A DNA stretch of 64,000 nt from DASSKK01 sp035690495. Its GTDB lineage: Bacteria; Actinomycetota; Actinomycetes; Propionibacteriales; Nocardioidaceae. Positions 50,942-59,265 of the stretch are shown in pieces. Within the stretch, counting starts at the first letter, position 1; each line of letters opens with the position of its first letter. The stretch spans positions 195,203 to 259,202 of the forward strand of contig DASSKK010000081.1 of the NCBI GenBank assembly GCA_035690495.1, in the 5' to 3' direction. The position numbers and the translations under genes were made by a program. Below the pieces are notes generated by a model. It was given only the letters and a program-made list of their open reading frames with translations, did no database searches and was not told the origin of the DNA.

Positions 50942-51790
50942 ATGCCGCCGGAGTCGGATGGGCCGTCGTACGCCGCCCTCGTCGCGCTGGCGCGCGAGGT
51001 GGCCACCGAGGCGGCAGCCCTGGTGGTGGAGCGGCGTCGGGGCACCGTGACGGTGGCGGCCACCAAGTCGAGCCCCGTGGACGTGGTCACCGAGGCGGAC
51101 CGGGCCAGCGAGGACCTGATCCGTCGACGGCTGCTCGACGCACGTCCCGGCGACGGCTTCCTCGGCGAGGAGGGCGATCCCGTGGCGGCCCACGCCCGGC
51201 CCGGAGCTGCTCCGGGGGTGACCTGGGTCGTGGACCCGATCGACGGGACCGTGAACTTCCTCTACGGGCTGCCGCACTACTCTGTGTCGATCGCCGCGCG
51301 GGTCGGCGAGTCGGTGGTGGCCGGCGTGGTGCTCGACGTGACCTCCGGCGAGTGCTTCACCGCGACCCTGGGTGGCGGTGCGTTCTGCGACGGCGAGCCC
51401 ATCCACGTCCGCGCCGAGGTGCCGCTCGCCGAGCGGCTGGTGGCGACGGGGTTCAACTACCGGCGCGAGCTGCGCGCCGCCCAGGCGCAGGCGATGACCT
51501 ACCTGTTGCCCCGACTGCGCGACATCCGCCGCCAGGGGTCTGCCGCATTGGACCTCTGTGCAGTGGCCGCCGGACGTGTCGACGGATACGTCGAGGAGGG
51601 CCTGTTCGCCTGGGATCTGGCAGCAGGCGGGCTGGTCGCCACGGAGGCCGGGGCGCGGCTCGAGACCCCGCCGGGTGTGGGCGGCGGTGAGTGCGTACTG
51701 TGCGCTCCGGCGGACGGTTTCGACGCTCTCGCCGCGCTGGTGGCAGAGAGCGGGCTGCTGTGGGAACAAAACCCTTCGGCGGGTCGTTAG
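50942..51790 (+). CDS. Inositol-monophosphatase family protein
   Basis: 282 residues from ATG 50942. Metal site: GEEG (Glu-Glu), WVVDPIDGTVNFLYGL (DPIDGT) and the C-terminal Asp in FAWDLAAGGLV, all canonical for the family. It dephosphorylates inositol or related phosphates with magnesium. Follows hemH by 2 bp. In Streptomyces the same pair sits in this region. Confidence 0.92.
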   Translation: MPPESDGPSYAALVALAREVATEAAALVVERRRGTVTVAATKSSPVDVVTEADRASEDLIRRRLLDARPGDGFLGEEGDPVAAHARPGAAPGVTWVVDPIDGTVNFLYGLPHYSVSIAARVGESVVAGVVLDVTSGECFTATLGGGAFCDGEPIHVRAEVPLAERLVATGFNYRRELRAAQAQAMTYLLPRLRDIRRQGSAALDLCAVAAGRVDGYVEEGLFAWDLAAGGLVATEAGARLETPPGVGGGECVLCAPADGFDALAALVAESGLLWEQNPSAGR

Positions 51791-51957
51791 CCTGCTCGCG
51801 TGCGGCGTGGACGGCCGGGAGGGGCCGGTCAGGATGTGACGCTCACGACACGACTGGGAATGACCGTGCGCCCGGACGGGTTCATGGTGCACAATCCGCC
51901 ACGCGAGCACACGACTTCGATGCACACACAGACCGCGCACGGGGGCAGGAGACGGAC

Positions 51958-52248
51958 ATGGCCACTGACTACGACGCTCCTCGCAAGAACGAGGAGGACC
52001 AGGGCGAAGAGAGCCTGGAGGAGCTGAAGGCTCGTCGGCACGACAAGAACTCGGGCAAGGTCGACGAGGACGAGGCGGAAGCCGCGGAGTCCTTCGAGCT
52101 GCCGGGCGCGGACCTGTCCCACGAAGAGCTCGCGGTCGAGGTCAAGCCACGGCAGGACGACGAGTTCACCTGCATGCGCTGCTTCTTGATCCACCACCGC
52201 AGCCAGCTTGCCGACGAGAAGAAGATGATCTGCCAGGACTGCGCCTGA
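51958..52248 (+). CDS. DUF4193 family zinc-ribbon protein
   Basis: 96 residues with an AGGAGA RBS. Very acidic middle (KVDEDEAEAAESFELPGADL), and a C-terminal treble-clef-like pair CMRC and CQDC within FTCMRCFLIHHRSQLA and KMICQDC. Common small actinobacterial protein near dut, function unknown; DUF4193 by pattern. The 167-bp gap upstream holds its promoter but no element I can assign. Confidence 0.9.
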   Translation: MATDYDAPRKNEEDQGEESLEELKARRHDKNSGKVDEDEAEAAESFELPGADLSHEELAVEVKPRQDDEFTCMRCFLIHHRSQLADEKKMICQDCA

Positions 52249-52288
52249 TCGTCTGCACCTGGTCTACGGGGTCGCCCTGGCGGGCCGG

Positions 52289-52582
52289 TCAGACCTCGAT
52301 CTCCTCCAGGTTGCCGGGCAGACGTCCGGTCGACCTGCGGTAGTAGTCAGCGGCCTTGCGCGAGGCCAGCATCCGGGCCAGTCCGACCGCGATCCCCGAC
52401 AGGATCGCCCACGCGACCGCTTCGGCCATCGAGGTGTCGGGGTGCTCGGGGTTGCTCGGCGGAGGGTTGCCCGTCGACGCCTTCCAGGTGGCGCCCAGGG
52501 CCTTGCGGGCGGCCATGGACGCGCCGATCGTCGAGGCCAGCGCGAACGCCGACCAGACCTTCGAGCCCGACTTCTTCGCCAT
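52289..52582 (-). CDS. DUF4235 family protein
   Basis: 97 residues. Begins with the basic KKSGSKVWSAFALASTIG helix and ends with EAVAWAILSGIAVGLARMLASRKAADYYRRSTG, two hydrophobic segments flanking a Pro/Asn-rich linker (GNPPPSNPEHPD). Matches DUF4235 of actinobacteria, a small membrane-associated protein of unknown role. Its 5' part lies inside the open frame of the DUF3093 gene (see that entry). Convergent with DUF4193. Confidence 0.85.
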   Translation of the reverse strand: MAKKSGSKVWSAFALASTIGASMAARKALGATWKASTGNPPPSNPEHPDTSMAEAVAWAILSGIAVGLARMLASRKAADYYRRSTGRLPGNLEEIEV

Positions 52583-53168
52583 CCGTGTCTCCTCGCCTCA
52601 CAAGCCCTCGTGCCGTGCGTCCAGTCTGCCACCCGGTTCGCGGTTCATGGGCGGGGCGGCGGGGGTTGCCGGCGGGGCGGCGGGGGACTGCACCGTCGTG
52701 GGCGGCGCGGGAGGCCTCGAGGGCGGCGACCAGCCGCGACGGCCGGCGCGTGGACAGCAGCCAGTACGGGGTCGGGTCGCCGGGATCCTCCAGCGCCACC
52801 CGCACCGACGTCTTCACGTAGGGCCGCAGCAGCAGGTACGCGCGAGCATCGGCCTCCACCCCGGCGAGGCGCCGCGTCGTGTCCCGGTCCAGTGCGTCGG
52901 CGGAACCGAGCAGACTCACCGGGACGCGCGCCCTGCCGGCGCGCAGCACGCCCTCGCGCACGTGGACCGGCGCCGACCCGTATCCGATCAGCAGTGCCCC
53001 CTCGAGCGTGGCCAGCACCACCACCACGATGATGGTCAGCCACACCGGCGTGGCGACCGCGAACGCGACCGCCACCGAGACCAGGAACAGACCCGCCAGC
53101 AGCCACCAGGACGCCGGCGCGTGCAGGCGCTCGTGATAGTTGGTGGGTGTGGTCACGCTGGTCACCAC
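52347..53168 (-). CDS. DUF3093 protein with an abnormally long frame, probable frameshift
   Basis: From GTG 53168 (MVTSVTTPTNYHERLHAPASWW) a normal DUF3093 body runs ~155 residues: two membrane helices (LLAGLFLVSVAVAFAV; WLTIIVVVVLATLEGALLI), then RLAGVEADARAYLLLRPYVKTSVRVAL and RPSRLVAALEASRAAHDGA. The frame then stays open for another ~120 low-complexity residues and overlaps DUF4235 by 236 bp on the same strand. One extra C in the poly-C tract near 52684 would give a 174-residue protein ending at TGA 52645, the usual length. So either an indel in a G/C-rich repeat, or a long unusual C-terminus. Membrane-anchored, function unknown. Confidence 0.7.
   Translation of the reverse strand: MVTSVTTPTNYHERLHAPASWWLLAGLFLVSVAVAFAVATPVWLTIIVVVVLATLEGALLIGYGSAPVHVREGVLRAGRARVPVSLLGSADALDRDTTRRLAGVEADARAYLLLRPYVKTSVRVALEDPGDPTPYWLLSTRRPSRLVAALEASRAAHDGAVPRRPAGNPRRPAHEPRTGWQTGRTARGLVRRGDTDGEEVGLEGLVGVRAGLDDRRVHGRPQGPGRHLEGVDGQPSAEQPRAPRHLDGRSGRVGDPVGDRGRTGPDAGLAQGR
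52650..52686. repeat. G-rich 21-bp tandem repeat at the end of DUF3093
   Basis: ggcggggcggcggggg occurs at 52650-52665 and again at 52671-52686. Both copies are dense in runs of three to five G on the plus strand and could form a G-quadruplex. The likely frameshift of the DUF3093 gene falls in this tract. Confidence 0.6.
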
Positions 53169-53206
53169 CCGATCCTCTCATCCGGTGCGGCACTAGGGTT
53201 CGGGTC

Positions 53207-53716
53207 ATGGCGGAGCGCTTCGACCACGCGGACGTGGAGATCCAGCTGACCCGGCTCGACGGGGCGACCCCGCTCCCGGCGTACGCGCATCCCGGTGACG
53301 CGGGGGCGGACCTGACCACCACCGTCGACGTGCATCTCGACCCCGGAGAGCGCGCCCTGGTGCCGACCGGGATCGCGGTCGCGCTCCCGGAGGGGTACGC
53401 CGCGTTCGTGCACCCGCGCTCCGGGCTGGCGGCGCGGTGCGGGGTCTCGATCGTGAACACGCCGGGCACCATCGACGCCGGCTACCGGGGAGAGATCACC
53501 GTGCTGCTGGTCAACCTGGACCGGGAACAGCCTGTCGTCCTGCGGCGCGGCGACCGGATCGCCCAGCTCGTCGTGCAGCAGGTGGCCCGGGCGCGGTTCG
53601 TGGAGGTGGATCGGCTGCCGGCGTCGGCGCGCGGTGCCGGCGGGTACGGTTCCACAGGCGGGTTCGCCTCCGAGCCGGCCCCGACCGAGCCAGCCCTGAT
53701 CGAGGAGAAGCAGTGA
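53207..53716 (+). CDS. dut: dUTPase
   Basis: 169 residues from ATG 53207. All five dUTPase motifs are present in order: GDAGADL (1), HPRSGLA (2), NTPGTIDAGYRGEI (3), RGDRIAQLVV (4) and GAGGYGSTG (5), the last closing the active site in the trimer. It hydrolyses dUTP to dUMP, keeping uracil out of DNA. It starts the dut-DUF3710-OB-DUF3159 operon; its TGA overlaps the next gene's GTG (GTGA). Confidence 0.96.
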   Translation: MAERFDHADVEIQLTRLDGATPLPAYAHPGDAGADLTTTVDVHLDPGERALVPTGIAVALPEGYAAFVHPRSGLAARCGVSIVNTPGTIDAGYRGEITVLLVNLDREQPVVLRRGDRIAQLVVQQVARARFVEVDRLPASARGAGGYGSTGGFASEPAPTEPALIEEKQ

Positions 53717-54375
53717 AGTTCCGACGGTCCCGTTCCGAGGAGCCCGAACCCGTCGATGAGCCCGAGGAAGAGTCCCGGGCGGCCACCGAAGGGCCGGACG
53801 GCGACGCGGATCCACGTGTGCACGGGCCCTGGGACGAGGCGGAGGTCGACCTCGACGAGGAGAACCCCAACCGGGTCGACCTCGGCGGGATGCTGGTGGT
53901 CGGCCGACCGGGCCTCGACCTGCACCTGCAGGTCGACGAGTCCACCAGCCAGGTCGTGGGTGTGACCCTGGCGGGTGCCGACTCGGCGCTTGAGCTGCGG
54001 CCGTTCGCCGCGCCGCGCAACGGTGAGGTCTGGTCGGCTCTGCGCCGCACGATGGCTGCGGAGGTGACACGCCAGGGTGGCACCGCCACGGAGATCGAGG
54101 GGGAGTTCGGCACCGAGCTGAAGATCGCGCTCGCCGTGCAGCTGCCCACCGGGCAGAGCGGCACCCAGCCGTCCCGCGTGCTCGGCATCGCGGGGCCGCG
54201 CTGGATGCTGCGGGCCACGTTCTTCGGCAAGGCAGCACTCGAGCCGAACCCCGCCGACGAGGTCGAGCTGGCGCTCCGGGACGTGGTCGTGGTGCGTGGC
54301 GGGGAGGCGATCCCGCCGGGTGATCCGCTGCCGCTCCGGGTGCCACCGAATGCCCAGCGCGTCGATCCTTCCTGA
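53713..54375 (+). CDS. DUF3710 family protein
   Basis: 220 residues from GTG 53713, coupled to dut. Acidic N-terminus (EEPEPVDEPEEES), then the DUF3710 body: VDLGGMLVV, LQVDESTSQVVGVTLAG, ELRPFAAPRNGEVW, IAGPRWMLRATFFGKAA. No catalytic motif; conserved in actinobacteria beside dut. Function unknown. Confidence 0.9.
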   Translation: MKFRRSRSEEPEPVDEPEEESRAATEGPDGDADPRVHGPWDEAEVDLDEENPNRVDLGGMLVVGRPGLDLHLQVDESTSQVVGVTLAGADSALELRPFAAPRNGEVWSALRRTMAAEVTRQGGTATEIEGEFGTELKIALAVQLPTGQSGTQPSRVLGIAGPRWMLRATFFGKAALEPNPADEVELALRDVVVVRGGEAIPPGDPLPLRVPPNAQRVDPS

Positions 54376-54439
54376 CGATGCGGTGACTCGCCGATCGGCG
54401 GCTGTGCCGATCTGGTTCGGGGCTGGTTACGCTGGTGGT

Positions 54440-54805
54440 ATGGGACAGGTCAAGGACCGGATCCGGCAGGGGCTGAGCCGGTGGGCCAGCAGCGATGAGG
54501 AGCACGAAGCCCAGGAGCTGCAGGAGGACACCGCGCGGGCAGGCTGCTGCCCGATCGACGAGGCTGACGACCGCGAGCACGTCGAGCTCTCCGGGAGTCT
54601 GCGCACCGTGACCCTGCGGCCCAGGGGCGGGGTGCCTGCCCTGGAGGCCGAGCTGTACGACGGTTCCGGAACGGTCACCCTGGTGTGGCTGGGGCGGCGA
54701 CGCATCGCCGGCATCGAGCCCGGCCGGCAGGTCAAGGTCACCGGACGACTCGGCCCGCACGACGAGCAGCGGGTGATGTTCAACCCCCGCTACGAGCTGA
54801 GGTAG
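54440..54805 (+). CDS. OB-fold nucleic-acid-binding protein
   Basis: 121 residues from ATG 54440. An amphipathic acidic N-terminus is followed by an OB-fold core (VELSGSLRTVTLRPRGG, LEAELYDGSGTVTLVWLGRR, GIEPGRQVKVTGRLG), as in the conserved protein found between DUF3710 and DUF3159 across actinobacteria. Probably binds DNA or RNA; target unknown. The next gene starts 2 bp after its stop. Confidence 0.88.
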   Translation: MGQVKDRIRQGLSRWASSDEEHEAQELQEDTARAGCCPIDEADDREHVELSGSLRTVTLRPRGGVPALEAELYDGSGTVTLVWLGRRRIAGIEPGRQVKVTGRLGPHDEQRVMFNPRYELR

Positions 54806-54807
54806 AA

Positions 54808-55563
54808 GTGACGCAGCCCGAGGCGGCGGTGACCCGGGTGGGTGCAGACACCGTCGAGGCGGCTGTGCGCGCGCAACTGTCCAAGGCGCTCGGCGGCCGC
54901 CGGGGGATGCTCGAGGCGGCCGTGCCCACGCTGACGTTCACGATCGTGTTCCTGCTCGTCCGGGACCTGAAGCTCGCCATCGTGGTCAGCGTCGCCGCTG
55001 CCGTCGTACTCCTGGTGGCGCGGCTGGTGCAGCGCTCGACGGTGCAGTTCGTGCTCAACAGCCTGGTCGGGATAGCGATCGGCAGCTACTTCGCCTGGCG
55101 CAGTGCCCGGGGCGGCGGGGACGCCTCCGACAACGCTCTCGCCTACTTCCTGCCGGGCATCATCTACAACGCCGGGTACGCCCTGGTGATGCTGGTCACG
55201 ATCATCGTCCGGTGGCCGGTCGTCGGCTTCATGGTCGGCAGCGTCACCGGCGATCCCACGGCGTGGCACCGCGACGCCCAGGTGGTGCGGCTGTGCCGCA
55301 ACCTGACCTGGCTGCTGGTGGCGCCGTGCGTGGTGCGGGTCGCGGTCGAGCTGCCGATGTACGCCGCGGGCAGGGCCGCCGACGGCTCCGCCGCGGACGG
55401 CTGGATCGCGGCGCTCGGGGTCGCCAAGATCGTGCTGGGCTGGCCGCTGCAGATCGCCGCGCTGGCCGCGATGGCCTGGCTGCTGGCCCGCAACCACACG
55501 CCGGTCGGCGCGGAGCCGGCCGCGGCGGCGGAAGGGGCAGAGCCGTCCGGACGGTGGGGCTAG
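54808..55563 (+). CDS. DUF3159 integral membrane protein
   Basis: 251 residues from GTG 54808. Starts with a cytosolic stretch, then about six hydrophobic helices, with LGGRRGMLEAAVPTLTF and the conserved IGIAIGSYFAWRSARG-like, PGIIYNAGYALVML, RWPVVGFMVGSVTGD and WHRDAQVVRLCRNLTW. DUF3159 by pattern and by its place after the OB-fold gene. Function unknown. Last gene before the convergent three-gene block. Confidence 0.88.
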   Translation: MTQPEAAVTRVGADTVEAAVRAQLSKALGGRRGMLEAAVPTLTFTIVFLLVRDLKLAIVVSVAAAVVLLVARLVQRSTVQFVLNSLVGIAIGSYFAWRSARGGGDASDNALAYFLPGIIYNAGYALVMLVTIIVRWPVVGFMVGSVTGDPTAWHRDAQVVRLCRNLTWLLVAPCVVRVAVELPMYAAGRAADGSAADGWIAALGVAKIVLGWPLQIAALAAMAWLLARNHTPVGAEPAAAAEGAEPSGRWG

Positions 55564-56316
55564 CTAGCTCATCGGTAGGACACCGCGGGTCACGTCACTG
55601 TGGCGGGTGTCGTCGAACGTCTCGTAGAACGCCTCCCCGACCACGAACAGCCCACGCTGGGGGAGCCAGAAGTCGCCGAGCCGGTCCTGTTCGGGCAGTG
55701 GTCCGCAGGGACCAAGGTCGGATCCCTTCCAGAGCGCACCTGCGGTCTCGACCTCCCACAGCAGCCGCGGATTGACCTGGAACTGCTGGCCGTTGGGGAC
55801 ACGGCCGAGCAGGCCGACCCGGCCCGCCCTCAGGATCTGCCCAGCCATCGGGGCCATGGCGGTCAACACCGCGTCGCTGCGCCATGCCCGGCGGGGCAGG
55901 CGCGCGCCGACCTTGCTGAGGAGCCGGGTGGCGACAGTCGAGACCAGCTCGATGTCCCACACCACGACATCCGGGACGGTCACTGTGAGGGATCGTGGGC
56001 CCGTCCAGTCGACGGCGACTGCCGAGGTCTCCGCCTTGTCGAGTGCTAGTCCGAAGTACCGGGCGCAGCTGAGCTCTGGTGCCACGTCCGCGTAGATGGT
56101 CCATCGCCCGGTGGGACCGCGGTGCCACAACGCGCGGTAGCCGGGCCCCACCGAGGTGGCGGGGAAGTGCCGCATCGCCAGATAGTGGCCGCTGCGGAAG
56201 GGCTGGCCCATCACGCCGTACCCGGCAAAGCGTTCGTCGTCGCCGCCGGGCAGCTTCAGATCCTGTTCGACTGTGCGAGCACACTCACGTGGCTCGCGCC
56301 GGGGCCTGCTGCTCAT
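55564..56316 (-). CDS. Uncharacterised protein of the HD-GYP/LuxR block
   Basis: 250 residues. No signal peptide or membrane helix. Recognisable pieces are GHYLAMRHFPATSVGPGYRA, a strand-rich VPDVVVWDIELVSTVATRLLS, and a C-terminal QQFQVNPRLLWEVET and GLFVVGEAFYETFDD. No family that I can name. It ends directly against the DUF3159 stop (adjacent, no gap) and follows the HD-GYP/LuxR gene on the same strand after 115 bp. May be part of the same response. Confidence 0.65.
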   Translation of the reverse strand: MSSRPRREPRECARTVEQDLKLPGGDDERFAGYGVMGQPFRSGHYLAMRHFPATSVGPGYRALWHRGPTGRWTIYADVAPELSCARYFGLALDKAETSAVAVDWTGPRSLTVTVPDVVVWDIELVSTVATRLLSKVGARLPRRAWRSDAVLTAMAPMAGQILRAGRVGLLGRVPNGQQFQVNPRLLWEVETAGALWKGSDLGPCGPLPEQDRLGDFWLPQRGLFVVGEAFYETFDDTRHSDVTRGVLPMS

Positions 56317-56431
56317 GTGCCGTCTCCTCGTCCGTCACCGGACCGGCCGGACGACCGGTCTACGTGCTCTCGAGGGTGAACGCGCGCGGGCAGGCGGACA
56401 TGGGGCGGCTTGCCCATCTTCGGTCGCGACG

Positions 56432-58003
56432 CTAGTCGGCGACCGGGTCGGGGAAGCTTCCGGTGAGGCCGTGCTGCACGGCGTACAGGCTCGCCCCGGT
56501 CCGGTTTGAGACGCCGATCTTGGTGTAGACGTGCTCGACGTGGTTGCGCACCGTCTTCTCGCTGATGAACAGCGCGGCGGCGATCTCGCGGTTCGAGCGC
56601 GCTCGTGCGACCAGCCGCAGCACCTCCACCTCACGGTTGGTGAGGCCGTCCGGCCACGCGCTGCGGCGTCGTCGGCGGTGACCGGCCGCCTCCAGGACCG
56701 CATCCACCGCCTGCGCCTCCAGACGTCCGGCCCTGGCCTCGCCCGTGAGGCGGATCGCCGCGTCCTGCGGGTCGAGGCCCGCCCGGTACGGCCGCGGCTC
56801 GGTGGACGAGTGGTAGCTCTCCGCGGCCGCGAGCAGTCGCTCAGGTACGCCGAGTCCTGAACCGTCGACCCCGCGGGGGTAGCCGGACCCGTCCTGACGC
56901 TCATGGTGCGCCTCGGCCAACGCGGCCTCGGCCTCCAGTCCGGGCACCTTGTCCAGGATGCGGCGGGTGAGGTAGGGGTGCAGCCGCACCCGCTCCCACT
57001 CCGTCGCGCTCAGAGGACCGGGCTTCTCCCAGATCTGGTTGGACACCCCGATCCTGCCCAGGTCGTGCACGTGCCCCGCGCGTCGCAGCAGAGCGACCTC
57101 GGCCGCGGGCAGGCCGTGACATTCGCCGGCGGCTGCCGCCAGAGCGGCGACTCCTCGGGAGTGGCCGAAGGTGAACGGGCACTTCAGGTCCACGAAGTCT
57201 CCCATCGCCTGCAACAGCACCTCGACCTCGTCGCGCGTGAGCACCCAGTCCCGGTCGGGTGCATGTTCCAGGGCCAGGCCCCAGGCGTCGACCTGGGCCA
57301 GACCGTCGAACAGTGCATCGACGCACCCCTCGAACGCGGCCACCACCTCGGGGTCGAACTGCCGGCCGCTGCGCTCGCGAGCCATCCCACGGGCAGCCGC
57401 GACACCCCCTTGGCGATAGTGCACCTCGGCCACGTCGGCCAGCTGCGCCACCCGCATCGCGACCGGAATCCCGTCACCCCTTGTGCCGGCGGGCAGTCCA
57501 CCGCCGTCCCACCGTTCGAAGGTGCACGTCAGAGCGTCCCGAACGGCATCGCCGAGTCCGATGCGGTCGGCGAGCAGGCCGGCAGACAGGCAGTGCGAGT
57601 GGATCAGGTTCGCCAGCCGGCCCCTGGCGTCCATGAACAACGTCGCGAGGGTCTGGACCCGCTGGGGCAGCGGGCGTCCGCGACCCACGTTGCGGACCAG
57701 GAACCACGTGTACGGAAGCCCGGACCAGTCCAGCTGGTAGGCGTCGCGCCGCACCGCGATGTCGTCGCCGAACCAGCCGGCGTACTCGTGGGAGTCGGCA
57801 TGGCAGCCGATCCACATCACCAGGCTGCTGTAGTAGACCGTGGCGCGCTGGTCGGCATCGAGGCCCAGGTGGTCGGCCAGGCGGGTCGCGATCACCGACG
57901 AACGCAGCATGTGCTCCATCGGCTGCCCCAACCCCAGGTCCACCGCCAGCGACAAGGCAGCCAGCAGCTCCGCCCGCCGCGGCTCCGCGCCCACCCGTGC
58001 CAT
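56432..58003 (-). CDS. Tandem HD-GYP domain protein with C-terminal LuxR HTH
   Basis: 523 residues from ATG 58003; TTG 58024 is the longest possible start. Residues ~10-240 look like a degenerate HD-GYP half (HCLSAGLLADRIGLGDAV, RWDGGGLPAG). Residues ~265-400 are a better HD-GYP: GHVHDLGRIGVSNQIWEKPG, RLHPYLTRRIL, HHERQDGSGYPRG. The C-terminal ~65 are a LuxR HTH (LTNREVEVLRLVARARSNRE, EKTVRNHVEHVYTKIGV). HD-GYP proteins hydrolyse cyclic di-nucleotides, and the fusion to a HTH suggests a nucleotide-sensing transcription factor. Activity is untested. Follows the methyltransferase gene by 55 bp. Confidence 0.87.
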   Translation of the reverse strand: MARVGAEPRRAELLAALSLAVDLGLGQPMEHMLRSSVIATRLADHLGLDADQRATVYYSSLVMWIGCHADSHEYAGWFGDDIAVRRDAYQLDWSGLPYTWFLVRNVGRGRPLPQRVQTLATLFMDARGRLANLIHSHCLSAGLLADRIGLGDAVRDALTCTFERWDGGGLPAGTRGDGIPVAMRVAQLADVAEVHYRQGGVAAARGMARERSGRQFDPEVVAAFEGCVDALFDGLAQVDAWGLALEHAPDRDWVLTRDEVEVLLQAMGDFVDLKCPFTFGHSRGVAALAAAAGECHGLPAAEVALLRRAGHVHDLGRIGVSNQIWEKPGPLSATEWERVRLHPYLTRRILDKVPGLEAEAALAEAHHERQDGSGYPRGVDGSGLGVPERLLAAAESYHSSTEPRPYRAGLDPQDAAIRLTGEARAGRLEAQAVDAVLEAAGHRRRRRSAWPDGLTNREVEVLRLVARARSNREIAAALFISEKTVRNHVEHVYTKIGVSNRTGASLYAVQHGLTGSFPDPVAD

Positions 58004-58058
58004 CCGCTCATGCTGCACGGGCAACCGGCCGCCCGCAACGGGAACGACTGTGTCCCCG

Positions 58059-59138
58059 CTAGGGCCGAACCTCGAAAACGTTGTGGAACGGGGTCTGCGC
58101 CGCCAGGCGGAACCGGCTGAAGCCGCCCTTGGTGACCACGTCGCGGATCCTCGCCGGCCCGGCCTGGGTGCCCAGGGCCAGCCCGACGTCCTGGGCCAGC
58201 GATGTCGGCGTACACAGCAGGGTGGAGAAGCCGTAGTAGGCGCGACCGACCGGGTTCAAGTTGTCCTCGACGCGGTCTCCCGCCGCCGGCTCCACGATCA
58301 TCCAGGTGCCGTCCTCGGCGATCACCTCCCGGATGTGCGCGGCCGCTCCGACCGGGTCGCCCATGTCGTGCAGGCAGTCGAACATCGTCACCAGGTCGTA
58401 TCCAGTACCGGGGAAGGACGTGGCCGGCGCCGCGAGGAACGAGATCTGGCTCGCCGCGCCCGAGGCCCCAGCTCGCGCCTTCGCGGTCTCGATCGACCCG
58501 GCGTGGTAGTCCGACCCGACGAACGACGAAGTCGGGAATGCCTCCGCCATCAGGATCGTCGAGGCACCGTGACCGCAACCGACGTCGGCCACCCTGGCCC
58601 CGCGGCTCAGCTTGTCGACCACCCCGTCGAGGGAGGGCAGCCAGCTGGCGACCAGGTACGCCGAGTAGCTGGGCTTGAAGAACCGCTCACAGCCGACGTG
58701 CACGTCCGAGTTGTACTCGTGCCAGCCGTGGCCGCCACCGGTGCGTGCCGCCTCGATGATCTTGGGGGCATCACGGGCCGTCCCTTCGGCGGTCTGGAAC
58801 AGGCCGGGCAGAAAGGCCGGGCTGGTCTCGTCGGCCAACGCGACGGCCTGCTCCGGGGGCAACGTGTATCGCCCGCCGTCCGGGTCGTAGCTGACATAGG
58901 CCCCTGCGGCCTGCGCGTTCAGCCACTCGCGGGTGTAGTGGGCGTCGGTGCCGGTCCGCTCGGCGAGCTCGGCCGGGGTCATCGGGCCGTGCTCGGCCAG
59001 GCTCTTGTAGTAGCCCAGTTTGTCTCCCATCACCACCAGCGTGCTGTTCAGGCTGGCGCCCACGTCCTCGACGGCCTTGAAAACGAAGGCCATCAACGCG
59101 TCCTCGTCCACCTCGGTGCGTTGGTCCACTGCGGTCAT
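58059..59138 (-). CDS. SAM-dependent methyltransferase with N-terminal winged helix
   Basis: 359 residues from ATG 59138, preceded by AGGAGGG. Residues ~20-90 form a winged-helix dimerisation part (GPMTPAELAERTGTDAHYTREW), and the SAM loop DVGCGHGASTILMAEAFP is at about residue 180. The tail has EPAAGDRVEDNLNP and a Cys-rich AYYGFSTLLC. Resembles the mycobacterial Rv2258c-type small-molecule methyltransferases. First gene of the block with the HD-GYP/LuxR protein; upstream direct repeats may control it. Substrate unknown. Confidence 0.87.
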   Translation of the reverse strand: MTAVDQRTEVDEDALMAFVFKAVEDVGASLNSTLVVMGDKLGYYKSLAEHGPMTPAELAERTGTDAHYTREWLNAQAAGAYVSYDPDGGRYTLPPEQAVALADETSPAFLPGLFQTAEGTARDAPKIIEAARTGGGHGWHEYNSDVHVGCERFFKPSYSAYLVASWLPSLDGVVDKLSRGARVADVGCGHGASTILMAEAFPTSSFVGSDYHAGSIETAKARAGASGAASQISFLAAPATSFPGTGYDLVTMFDCLHDMGDPVGAAAHIREVIAEDGTWMIVEPAAGDRVEDNLNPVGRAYYGFSTLLCTPTSLAQDVGLALGTQAGPARIRDVVTKGGFSRFRLAAQTPFHNVFEVRP

Positions 59139-59218
59139 GACGACCCTCCTGCTCATTGGAATCGATTGCCGCAACCGTCGTACATCCGCCCACAGCGGGC
59201 ATGAGGCGGATGCCCTAC

Positions 59219-59244
59219 GTTTCGACCGACTGTTTCGACCGACT
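59219..59244. promoter_or_regulatory. 13-bp direct repeats upstream of the methyltransferase gene
   Basis: gtttcgaccgact is repeated exactly in tandem (59219-59231 and 59232-59244), in the 127-bp gap between the methyltransferase start and the trkA stop. A further stem pairs catccgcc (59183-59190) with 59205-59212. These fit binding sites for a regulator of the methyltransferase block. Confidence 0.45.
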
Positions 59245-59265
59245 GGGAGTGTCGAGTCCGATGGC

